Assembly: GCA_025403435.1 (NCBI GenBank)
Contig: CM046341.1
Coordinates: forward strand, 2,355,867-2,419,866
DNA: 64,000 nucleotides
Reading direction: 5' to 3'
Source: Artocarpus heterophyllus
Lineage: Eukaryota; Streptophyta; Magnoliopsida; Rosales; Moraceae
The notes under the pieces are model-generated. The model saw only the letters and a list, made by a program, of their open reading frames with translations. It was not told the DNA's origin and searched no databases. A program made the translations under genes and the position numbers. Shown here piece after piece: positions 26,201 to 36,991 of the stretch. Positions within the stretch are counted from its first letter, which is position 1; each line of letters opens with the position of its first letter.

Positions 26201-27448
26201 AACTTAAGGTTGAGGGATTTGAACTTTATTACCTTCTGGTGGAATTAGGTGTAGATTTACTATTAGGATATAACAACCACGTCTGAAGGTACATATTTGA
26301 TAAGTTTAAAAACCGAAAGTATAATTTTGAATAAACCCAAACATAAGACTTAATTAAAAACTAAATATCCCATCATTAAATATAAAAGTCAATATGTCAA
26401 CTGATAGCAGTTAAATTCTAAAATTTGACATATGCTATACGTGACATGAAAATAATTTAATGGAAAAATAACAATGCATTGGAGAGTAATTTTTCAACAT
26501 ATTAATTAAATGTTAAGTTAATTTATGTTAAAATTTAATGTTGCCATGCAAATTTGTCAATAATTCCTCGTATTTTAGGAGATTTGGACATGACATATAT
26601 AATTTAGAAGCCAAAGAATCCGTTCAACAAAGATGTGCCTTTTTTGCAGGAGCACATAGTACGTAGGTAGGACGAAAGGACACATTTGTGATTTCTTTGG
26701 CAAGTTCTCTAACCTCTAGCCTTTATAATTTATAAACATGTATTGTATCATGTATGTTTATTTTTATTTTAGTAAACGTTTATGCATTTATATATTGTGT
26801 TTGTATATAAATATGTGCATGCCTAGGTTTTTCTTCTTCTTCTGCTCCTCCTCCTTCTTCTTCTTTTTTTAATCCTTTCTTGACTATTCTGTATTTTGTA
26901 ATTAAGATAAGATGTTGTGGCATGATTAATGGAGAATTCATCCATGTGAAATTACATGTTACCCAAAAAAAAAAAAAGAATTAGAGATTTGAACTCTATA
27001 TTTTATAATAAAATTAGGTGTGAAAATAGGCTATGCCTATCACTAATTATATCTCGGGCATGAGTATGTCAATATGAATTCAAATAATCTTTTTAATAAT
27101 TTTTAGTATTTCTAATAATGCTCGCCAATTATATTTTGAATTTGATGTCTATAGATATGTAGGCATGATTAAGGGCAATTTGAGTCTAACATATAGACAA
27201 GAGACACTAAATTTGGACAGATAATTTGAATCCGATATAAATATATAGGCACGATAAATTGAGGACCATTCGTATTCCATATATGCAATTTAATTTTAAA
27301 GGGTATTTGATACTTTCACTTGTTAGAGATCATAATGCCAGCTTACTCAAGCTACAATAAATCAAAGTAATATAATTGAATTATTTAGAAGCAATAGAAT
27401 CCCTTAATTTAAGCTTAATCAGTCAATTACACTAATTATGACATAATT

Positions 27449-27681
27449 CTCTCCTCTACCATAATATTAGCTGCCAAAGTTGGACACATGATTTAAATCT
27501 GTCTAGGAACTAGGAACGAGAATTCTCTCCTCACTTCTCTCCTCTCCCATAATATCAGCTGCTAAAGTTGAACACAGTATTTGAATCAGTCTAGGAACTA
27601 GGAACTAGGAAATAGAATTCTCTCCTCTCCCATAATATCAGCCGCTAGAGTTGGACAAAAGATTTGAATCCCTCTAGGAGA
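27449..27681. repeat. three-copy tandem repeat, 83-88 bp period
   Basis: CCTCTMCCATAATATYAGC starts at 27453, 27541 and 27624. Each copy continues with a GTTGRACA...TTTRAATC...CTAGGA segment. Copies differ by small indels, including a reduplicated GGAACTA. Confidence 0.85.
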
Positions 27682-29186
27682 TTTGATAATTGCTATTTTT
27701 ACAATTAATTGTTTTGTTACGTCTCTTATATACTTAAAATTGTTCTTTTCCTTTTTTTTTTGTTAATTTGAGAGTGAGAGATTTAAACTCTTCACTTTTT
27801 GTTGGAGTCGGGTGTAGTTTTATTGTTAGACTATATCTGCAACTATATTGATTTTTTCCTGTTGTGTAGTTTCAAATGCAATAAACTTTTTTGTCCTGAA
27901 AATTATATAGGTACTAAGTTGCTTACTGCATTGTTTTTTTCCAGAATATTTGCTTACTACTACAATATTGTGGCTTCTATATCCTCAATTAACAACAAAA
28001 GGAAATATACGGTGGGCGACAATCGACTTACACTCATGGGGTCCTTAAACTTCTTCATCACAAATCTTCATAAAACTCAAGAAAATAGTAAAGATTAGCT
28101 TTATTTAGCCCTTCAAGAAAAAGAAAGATTAGCTTCAGCCCTTCAAATTTCAAATAAATTGACCTTCTCGTGTAACACGTTGTGCAGTTAATATTGAAAA
28201 TTTTTCATCACGTATACACATGCAATTCAGAATAATCCAGCTCTTAGTACTGTAGTACTTTAATCAGCTTTATATTTTGCGTTATGCAACTGATTTTTAT
28301 ATTCTCAACCACAAAAAAAAAAAAAGATTTTTATATTTCTTCTGCCAAAAAAAAACTTTTTGTATATTACCAAGTTACAAAATTTAAAACACTGTCGTAA
28401 CCTAAACTTCTATTGTATTTTATCGATATGCCACGAAACCCACGTTATATATATATATATATATATATTATAAGAATTTAAACACCATGCTCTCTCTCTC
28501 TCTCTCTATATATATATACCTATATTAAGAATTTAAACACCATGCTCTATTGTTTTAATTTCATATTGAAAGCCCCCATTTGACAAAATTTGATTAATTG
28601 TGAAATACTTCCATATATATATATATATATGTAATGTTAAAAGATCATTTTACGTATTTCAAAACATTTTTATGTTTGACCAATTTTAGAGTGTTTAGAA
28701 ATATAGTTGAAACTTTGAATTAGAAGTGTTGTAATATGTTTAAGCTTTACACTATTAGTTCTAACTAGGTTGTCAAACATGCTCAGAATCAATCTTGTAA
28801 TTAAAATGGTCTTTTTACACCTTAGGTTTGAGCAAGTTCTTTTTATGGTGGCTTTTAATATGAAATTGGAAAAAGGAAATGATCAGATATTCCTTAAAAA
28901 AAAAAAAAAAAGAAGGCCAGTAATTTTGGTACCTACCTCCAGCATAGGTTAAAAAAAAAAAAATAGAAGCCGAGTAATTTTGGTACATACCTCCAGCATA
29001 GGCATAAAGGACAGATCTAAATTAGGTCAAAACCCCTAATTGTTAAATTTAAAAAAATTAAACCCATTAATTTGTTTTAGTTTATAAACTTCTCTTCATA
29101 ATTAATACATACATAGACACATATATAAACACATATGTTGATTTAAAACAGTTATATGTAAAATTTACGTCAGCCATCCCCATCTC

Positions 29187-29189
<3 letters not shown>

Positions 29190-29237
<48 letters not shown>

Positions 29238-29271
29238 GCATGTGTGTGTGTATATGTATATATATATATAT
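29190..29271. repeat. (AT)n / (GTAT)n / (GT)n compound microsatellite
   Basis: An AT run of about 36 bases is followed by GTAT and GTGT repeats and a second AT run. Confidence 0.95.
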
Positions 29272-29504
29272 TCATTTTGAGGAAAGCATCTCACAATATT
29301 TCACGTCCCGCTTTATACATATATGGTTTATATTCACATTAATGACTTGTAAAGCGGTACATCATATTCCCTTTATCTCTCTCCAACACCTTTTGATCTG
29401 ATCTGATTGATTAACCATGATCAATCATAATTCTCTAATCCCTTTCCCACTAAATAAATTACCATTTTCCCTGGAGAGAATATCACTACCCCGCTATCTA
29501 TGTG

Positions 29505-29512
29505 TATATAAA
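29505..29512 (+). promoter_or_regulatory. TATA box of the epoxide hydrolase pseudogene
   Basis: TATATAAA lies 42 bases upstream of the ATG at 29555. The spacing leaves a very short leader, so the real start of transcription or the original box may differ. Confidence 0.4.
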
Positions 29513-30211
29513 GAAGCTCAAGAAGTGCTGATAAGCAAAGCAAAACACACAAGTATGGAAGGAATTGAGCGCAGAACTATAAACGTGAATGGCATAAACA
29601 TGCACCTGGCCGAAAAGGGTGACGGCTCGGTGATCCTATTTGTCCACGGCTTCCCGGAGCTCTAATACACGTGGCGGCAGCAGATTGTGGCCTTGGCGTC
29701 GATCGGTTACCTGGCCATTGCACCGGATCTCCGAGGCTACGGTGACACCGACGTGCCCAATTCGGCGGCTAAATACACGTGCTTCGACATCGTCGGAGAC
29801 CTTATAGCGCTGTTGGACGCCGTGGCCGGGGAGGAAGAGAAGTTGTTTGTGGTGGGGCATGATTGGGGTGCCTTAATTGCTTGGTACCTTTGCCTGTTTA
29901 GGCCTGACTGGGTCAAGGCTTTGGTGAACTTGAGTGTTTCTTTTAACCCAAGGAACCCTAAGAGGAAGCCTTTTGAGACCTTGAGAGTCATCTATGGTGA
30001 TGATTACTACGTTTGTAGATTTCAGGCATTTGGTGTTTTTTTTTTTTCTTTTTCTTGTTTTCCCTTGCGTGGAATTTTAGTTTTCTTCACTTGGGTGTCT
30101 TTTCTTCATATATATATATATATATTTATATTTGAGAATTCTAAATTCGGGTATATATAATCTTTGAAAAACATGAAACTTATAGTTATTCACCAAGTAG
30201 TGAGGTGCTAA

Positions 30212-30739
30212 CACTACAAGAAAAACTACATTTAACGATATATTATTTACGACATGTAGTTTTTAAATGTCGTTGAAAAGTACATACAACGACATCTCCA
30301 ACAAACATGTCGTTAATAACATTTGAAACAATAATTAACGACATCTATATAGATGTCATATTAAAGGTCTCCTTTTAACGACAATAGTTTAGTGTCGTTA
30401 AATTATTTAACGACAAGTAGGAGATGTCGTCAAAGCCTTGGAGATTCCACGACACCCCTTATAGACGACATCTTGACCAATGTCGTCTATAAAGGGTGTC
30501 GTAGAATCTCCAAGGCTTTGACGACATCTCCTACTTGTCGTTAAATAATTTAATGACATTAAACTATTGTCGTTAAAAGGAGACCTTTAATACGACATCT
30601 ATATAGATGTCGTTAATTATTGTTTCAAATGTCGTTAATGACATCTTTGTTGGAAATGTCGTTGTATGTACTTTTCAACGACATTCAAAAACTACATGTC
30701 GTAAATAATATGTCGTTAAATGTAGTTTTTCTTGTAGTG
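30212..30739. mobile_element. palindromic non-autonomous CACTA (En/Spm-type) element
   Basis: Starts CACTACAAGAAAAA and ends TTTTTCTTGTAGTG, exact terminal inverted repeats with the CACTA signature. It is flanked by the 3-bp direct repeat TAA (30209-30211 and 30740-30742), the duplication length of CACTA elements. The whole 528 bp is a near-perfect inverted repeat around a 10-base loop at about 30471-30480, and is rich in AACGACAT/ATGTCGTT words. There is no coding capacity. The intact paralogue has no element in its intron 1. Confidence 0.92.
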
Positions 30740-30962
30740 TAAGGAAATGAACGCATGATGTTAAGAGAAAGTCATTGAACGGACCCTTGGCGTTGAGTTA
30801 AAATCGATTGCATGTTTAATTGGTGTCAAAGTAGGATTTATGCATATGTCCAACCCCAATTTGGTGTTTCCAACTTCAAGTTCTAGATCTGGTTTCCTTC
30901 ATAATTGCCGTAGAGCTTTTTTTTTTTTTTTTTTTTTTTTGGTAGTTCATATGTTTACTATT

Positions 30963-31303
30963 GCTGAATAGGATTAATATCTTACCAAAGTAATATATAT
31001 ATATATAACCAAATCTATTACAGATTTGATGGTTTAAAAATAGAACACTGCTAATAAGATATTTATACTATAATATTTTTCTTATAAAATTTAAATTTAA
31101 ATTTAAATTTTCTTTTTGTGGTTAATGTGTTTATGAATGTTGAATCGGATTAATATCTTACCAAAATAATAAAAAATATATATATAACCAATTGAATTTG
31201 TTGCAGAGTTGATGGTTTAAAATAGAGCACTGAAAAGCAGGTATTTTTACCACAGTATTTCTTCCTATAAAATTTAAATTCAAATTTTCTCTTCAAATAT
31301 ATG
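30963..31303. repeat. direct duplication of about 160 bp in pseudogene intron 1
   Basis: GGATTAATATCTTACCAAA occurs at about 30970 and 31148. Both copies continue through an (AT)n tract, TAACCAA, TTGATGGTTTAAAA and TATAAAATTTAAATT. The copies have diverged by many small changes. Confidence 0.8.
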
Positions 31304-32099
31304 AACCAAACACCCATATCTGTCAATGACATTTTTTCTCTGCTAAAGTTCAACTTCTAGTACCAATAATTGCATTCTCTACATATGGTTTAGGAAATGA
31401 TCACGTGGCCTAGGATTAATAGAGTTGTCATATGACAAGTGACATCTTTTGGGAATCTCAACTTGAAACATGAGTCTGATATTTAGAAAAATGATTGAAT
31501 TGTATTATTTATTTGTAGGAACCTGGAGATATAGAAGCTGAGTTTGCACAAATTGGAACTGCGACAGTTATCAAGGAATTTTTTTACCTATAGGAGTCCA
31601 AAACCACTTTTTTTGCCTAAAGGTAAAGCGTTTGGGCATCCAAAAGATGCTCCAATTTCCTTGCCTTCTTGGCTGTCTGAGGAAGAAATTGACTACTCGC
31701 CAGCAAATTCGAGAAGACAGGCTTCACCGGAGCAATAAACTACTACAGAAACATAGACACGTAATTAAATGTTTCCTTATTTGCTTTGATCTAATCTTAC
31801 CATAAAAATCTTTATTTATCCCGGCGAGTAGACCCCGCTCACTGGTTGTGGTTCATCGGTGGGGCCCACATCCTTGTGTGTGATGGTCAATTGTCCTGTC
31901 AGCTTATTATTTTTTTCGAGTAATCCTATTTAACCTTATGAATTATAACTCTGTTATTAACAAAATAATGAGACCCAGTTTAAAAAGTATATTACCTACT
32001 AGATTGAGGTCACAATTTTGTAAGTAACAAGGTCATAACGCATAGGGATGAAAAAGATTTTATATATATATAGATATAAGATTAATTAGTCTAACTAAG

Positions 32100-32100
<1 letters not shown>

Positions 32101-32134
<34 letters not shown>
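32101..32134. repeat. (AT)n microsatellite
   Basis: AT run in intron 2 of the pseudogene. It lies between two copies of an AGATTAATTAGTCTAACTA segment (about 32080 and 32137). Confidence 0.9.
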
Positions 32135-32139
<5 letters not shown>

Positions 32140-32476
32140 TAATTAGTCTAACTATAAGTAACCTAAAGTGGCAATTGATCTTTAACATATGGATATATTT
32201 GAGTGACCAATTTTTTTTTTTTAATACAGAAATTGCGAACTCACTGCACCATGGACTGGGGCTAAAATCAATGTGCCAGTTTAGTTCATTGTAGGGGACC
32301 AGGACCTAGTTTACAATTTACTTGGAACAAAGGATTACATAAACAAAGGTGGGTTCAAGAAAGATGTGCCTTTTCTGCAGGATGTGGTAGTAATGGAAGG
32401 AGTAGGCCACTTCATCAATGAAGAAAAGGCAGATGAAGTCAACAAACACATTTACGATTTCTTGAGCAATTTCTAA

Positions 32477-33973
32477 TGATCATCTGCTGTGATAATAATA
32501 AATAGCACAAAGATTTGTGTGTGTTAATGTGTGTTTACTCTCCTTTAATGTCCAGTTTGTAATAATTAAACCTTCTCTCTCTATCCTGTCCTGCTTCTAT
32601 GAGTGATTTGTGTGGACATACTTGTTCTTGACCTTGTGGTTGTGGTTTTGTGACATTGATACGTCCAACGCACCAAGTGACTAATTACAATTTTCCTTTT
32701 CTTTTCTTATATTATCTTACAATTCCCAATTATGTATCCTTCTATGGTATAGAAATATTTGCCAGCAGTACATATTTTTAAATGTCGCATTTAATCAAAA
32801 TCACGTCAAAATAATAAATCACATAAAAAAAAATTAACAGCTTATGCTAGCTATGAAAATAGAACCAATCAATAGAGTGGTTTTTATCCTATTCAATTAT
32901 CTTATGATATTATCAAAAAAATTATCTTATATAAAATGGGCACACATGTCAATTCTCAAACAGAAATGACATCATTAACACCTCATTAACACCACTACTC
33001 TCATTTGTCACTTGTAGGCCATGGCACACGGAGTTCACGGCTCCAATGCACTCTTATCTCATCCTTCTTAGCAGCAAATAGATCATAGGACAGAAAGACC
33101 AGGCATGGACCCCAGAGACAGTAGCCGTGGGTCTTGACGTCAATAAAAATATCTTGCAAAAGAAGTAGCTTTTGATCTTCTTAAGAATCTGTTTATACTT
33201 AATTGGCTAAAATTAGCAATTCTTCTCCATGCAAATAAATACGTCTTGTTAATCACTGCTCCGACTTCTTTTGCATGAGTTTTGTTTCCTGTTATAGGTA
33301 CGCATATCAAAATCTTTTGTTTCTTTTCTTGCTCACGCCCAAAATCCATTCAATTAGGCATCAAAGAAAAGTAAGAACCTTTATAATAACAATAATAATA
33401 AACTTTTACACACTATTTTTTTTCGTTTTTTGATGGAACTTTTCGCTTTTCCCACTAATTTGATTTGAGCTTTCCCTCTCAGCATTGCCCATATCCATTT
33501 GAAGCTGCAACTCTTTAGTTAGTTTCCCATTAGTTCACGTTTTTGTTTGGTTGCTTATTCCTCGTCACTATGTAAAGCATCATTATTATCACTATTGATA
33601 TCATCATCATCATTGTTAATATCATTATCATCGTTATTATTACTGAAAATAAAGTCTAATTATTAGTCATGGTTATTTCCAATAAGACATTATAGAGAGC
33701 ATTTGACAATATCATGCAGGATACACCGTTTCAAATATTAATGTAAAGATCTCATATTCCGTAAAAAGCACAGTAAAATCATTTTGACCTAAGGCAAGGA
33801 AAATCAATCTTTTTTTGTTTGCCTTCATTTCTCTCTCTTTTTTCGTCAATTTTGTCTTATATATCACCAAAAGCGACTGAAATATCAGAAACATCTATCA
33901 GAGAGACTGCCTTCAAGTCGAGTGAGAGAGAGAGAGAAAAAAAAAAAAAAAAGAGCGAGATTGAGACCAATCA
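32477..33973 (+). promoter_or_regulatory. spacer and promoter region between the epoxide hydrolase copies
   Basis: About 1.5 kb with no other gene. It includes ATC/ATT trinucleotide repeats (about 33575-33650), a possible TATA element TTATATATC at 33857-33865 about 110 bases upstream of the ATG, and a GA-rich leader with an A run (33920-33955) just before the start codon. Confidence 0.4.
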
Positions 33974-36376
33974 ATGGAGGGAATTCAGCACAGAATCGTG
34001 AAGGTGAACGGCATAAACATGCACGTGGCCGAGAAAGGCCGCGACGGCCCGGTGATCCTATTCATCCACGGCTTCCCGGAGCTCTGGTACTCCTGGCGCC
34101 ACCAGATCGCCGCCCTCTCCTCCCTGGGCTTCCGCGCAGTCGCGCCGGACCTCCGCGGCTACGGCGACTCCGACGCGCCGCAATCCCCCGCCATCTACAC
34201 CTGCCTCGACATTGTCGGCGACCTCATCGCCCTCCTCGACACCGTCGCTGCCGATCAGGACAAGGTCTTCGTTGTCGGCCACGACTGGGGCGCTGTCATT
34301 GCCTGGTACCTCTGCCTCTTCCGTCCCGATCGCGTCAAGGCTCTCGTCAACCTCAGCGTCGTCTTCAACCCGCGAAATCCTAACCGTAAGCCGATCCACT
34401 CCATGCGAGCCGTCTGGGGCGACGATTACTACATCTGCCGATTTCAGGTTTGTTTTTGTTTTTGTTTCTTTTTGTTTCTTTTTTTTTTTTTCCAAGAAAA
34501 ATCGAGAATCAAAGGTTTTTTGGGTTCAATTCCTTTCCTTTTGGTGAGGAGGATAGGATATTCTTAGGATCGGATTGGAGTCTATTAGAAATTATAAGAT
34601 TAAAATTTTAGGCGTTTGGTGGGGCCTCTTGCAAAAGATTTCGTAATAATCAGAATCAAACTGTAATTTTTCAAAAATTGAGGAGCAAAAACTTAAAAGT
34701 ATTGTAACTCTCCAAAATTTTTATTTTGGCCCCTCATTTTTAAAAATTTTATTTTGCAAACAGATCCCTTATATGTTTTTAGCATGATCATACTTCAAAG
34801 GAGATAGTCGAATCAAAAGGGAATTTAAACATGGATTAGACAAGAGTTTATCCACTCTAGTCTCCTAAAATTTTTCATCAAACAAGAATATAAAAATTTA
34901 ATATTATCTTAGGGTCCGTTTGGTTCGAGTATTTGAATAGAGTATCTAAATGAAAATTTAAATTTTTGTGAGAAAAAATACTGTAACAAAATGATTCAAA
35001 TTGTGATTCAAATCACGAAACAAACGGGCCTTTAATCTCCCTAAGCCCGTGCACTAAATAGACTTTGCGAAAATGTTTGATTGATTTTGGTTGGATAAAT
35101 TTGTTAGGAGTTTGGGGAAGTTGAAGCCGAGCTTGAGAAGATTGATACTGAGAGAGTGCTGAAGGAGTTTCTGACGTATCGACATCCAGGTCCACGCTTC
35201 TTGCCGAAGGGGAAAGGGTTTGAACGGCCAGTGGATGCTCCGATTTCACTGCCGGATTGGTTATCGGAGGAAGATTTAAAGTATTACGTAAGCAAATTCA
35301 AGAAGACTGGCTTCACCGGAGGAATCAACTACTACCGGAATATTGATCGGTATGGTTTCTTCATGAGCTTTAGTTGTGAAATGTTTTGGGTTGCTCTTTT
35401 TGAAGTCAAGATAATTTGTAGTAAGACACGCCAAACTTTTCATGATACATAGTTTGGATTAAGATTTTGAACAATTGGGATATAAATATGTGTAAACAAT
35501 AAGTTTCAGGTTCCGTTTATCCAAAAAGAAAAGTAATAAAGTTAAGAACTTTAGGTTTGAAGATTTCAACTAATGAAAGTTTTGAGTGCATTTTGTACAG
35601 GATTCTTTGGACATTTTGTCCATTAATTGTTATCTATTAACTATTGGTGATTTTTTTTTTTAACATTTAAAGTCCTTTTATCAAAATTTTAAGTTATTAA
35701 ACACCGATAAATTTAGGATATACAAGGGAAAAAAAAGTCCTTGTAGGATAAAAACTAATGTCCTGTTTGGCAAACTCAATCCTAACCATGATCTCGGTTA
35801 TGAACAGTATAAAGTTCTCATATATTATAGAAACAATAAAAAAAGTTGTTACTGTATAAAGCTTTTACATGTTAAAGTAAAAATAATTCTAACCAATGAT
35901 CCTAACTATCCTACCAAACACTCTATAAGATATTATTATATGGATAAAATGTCAATGATGCGTAGAAATATTTCTGCCTGTTATTAGCACCAAACAATTG
36001 CACTCGTAATACTATTAAGCAACTATAGGTGATGTTATCATGCTTCTCTAAAATGAATTTTCTTGTCATTTTTTCCGGTTTACTGTAGAAATTGTCCTCG
36101 TGTTTCTTTTTCCTTTTCCTGTGATGCAGAAACTGGGAGCTCCTGGCGCCATGGACGGGGACGCAAATCACGGTTCCGGTGAAGTTCATTGTGGGTGATT
36201 TGGACCTAACTTACAATAGTTTTTCGGCCAAGGATTACATTCACAAAGGCGGGTTCAAGAGAGACGTGCCTCTTCTGGAGGAGGTAGTAATAATGGAAGG
36301 CGTTGGCCATTTCATCAACCAGGAAAAGGCAGATGAGATAAACCAACACATTTATGACTTCTTCAAGAAGTTCTGA
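33974..36376 (+). CDS. soluble epoxide hydrolase
   Basis: Three exons, 33974-34447, 35108-35349 and 36130-36376, with GT-AG introns give 963 bases: 320 residues plus stop, the usual length for plant soluble epoxide hydrolases. These cytosolic or peroxisomal alpha/beta-hydrolases convert epoxides, such as epoxy fatty acids of cutin and defence pathways, to diols. Seen here: HGFPELW (His32-Trp38), GHDWGA with the nucleophile Asp104, lid tyrosines in GDDYYICRF (152/153) and NYYR (234), charge-relay Asp264 in GDLDL and His299 in GVGHF. No signal peptide is visible; the C-terminal KKF is not a canonical peroxisomal signal. Exon 1 is markedly GC-rich in third positions compared with the pseudogene copy upstream. 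It converges with FAHD1, 615 bp away. Confidence 0.95.
34911..35033. mobile_element. short MITE in intron 1 of the epoxide hydrolase
   Basis: Ends GGGTCCGTTTGGTTCG and CGAAACAAACGGGCC form imperfect inverted repeats, with TTA next to both ends, suggesting a PIF/Harbinger-like element. A related copy lies at about 40027-40146, upstream of FAHD1. Confidence 0.55.
35758..35936. mobile_element. short AT-rich MITE-like element in intron 2 of the epoxide hydrolase
   Basis: Left end GTCCTGTTTGGCAAAC and right end CTACCAAACACTC are rough inverted repeats. The interior has ACAGTATAAAG and TACTGTATAAAGC words of the family seen near 877, 13303 and 59943. Confidence 0.45.
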
Positions 36377-36991
36377 TTAGCTTTTGTGTATCATATGTTA
36401 GGTTGTATATCCACTGCCTTACCAATTTAGGTGTTTGTGTTATCAATCAACAATTTCACCTACATTAGCCAATATGTAGTAGAATTTTCGTAAATTCAAC
36501 TTATATGCATTTTCCCTCCTATTAAGTGTTACTTGCCCCAAAAACAAAAATCAACATCTCAATTTTTTTTTATTTTTAAATTCGAGGGTCAGTTACAAAA
36601 ATATAACCTTTTCTAGTTACAATTATTTCGTAATTTATCCATCTATTTTTAAAACTATAAAGGCACCTTTGAGATTTGAAGAAATTGTTAAAACCTTTTC
36701 CATTTTCATGCCACTGGTTTTCCTTTAAAATGAGAATTTTGGAAATCTAGATATACAGACGTGTTTTCGGGTGCAAAGCTTGCTCCACAATATGATTTTA
36801 TTCACTTTTATGAGTACATTCGTCATGCTGGTCTAAAAGATCCATCATGGTGAGGCCAAATGTGCATTAATGTCTTTGCTAAAGGAAGGTGAGTTGAAGA
36901 GTATACTTCATTGAAAGCCTTTTTCAAACTCAACTAATAACACCAGGAACAAATAGAAGGCAAACAAAAGGGCTGCATTATGATAAACTCA
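36377..36991. other. convergent 3' spacer
   Basis: Contains the 3' untranslated ends of the epoxide hydrolase (plus) and FAHD1 (minus). No further gene is seen; the sequence is AT-rich, with a T run near 36563. Confidence 0.6.

Larger units (their letters stand above)
24856..29504. other. gene-free region rich in local duplications
   Basis: No supported gene. It holds a 47-bp direct duplication (24902-24998), (AT)n tracts, a three-copy repeat at 27449-27681, a 53-bp direct repeat near 28911-29003, and three scattered copies of a GAGGGATTTGAACTTT-like segment followed by GGTGTAGATTTA (near 26212, 26980 and 27775). The last looks like the end of a dispersed repeat that I cannot name. Confidence 0.5.
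29555..32476 (+). pseudogene. soluble epoxide hydrolase pseudogene (alpha/beta-hydrolase)
   Basis: Three former exons, 29555-30025, 31519-31760 and 32230-32476, match the intact paralogue at 33974-36376 in order and phase. Preserved blocks include HGFPEL (oxyanion region), GHDWGA (nucleophile Asp) and GVGHFI (catalytic His). Inactivating changes: the Trp codon after HGFPEL is TAA (29663-29665); the intron 1 donor reads GC instead of GT (30026-30027); a T run in exon 2 has one extra base (31579-31585), bringing TAG into frame (31591-31593); one base is lost near 31697, restoring frame; exon 3 has TAG in place of a Lys codon (32282-32284). A CACTA-type foldback sits in intron 1. The multiple lesions make it a clear tandem-duplicate pseudogene. 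Confidence 0.92.
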
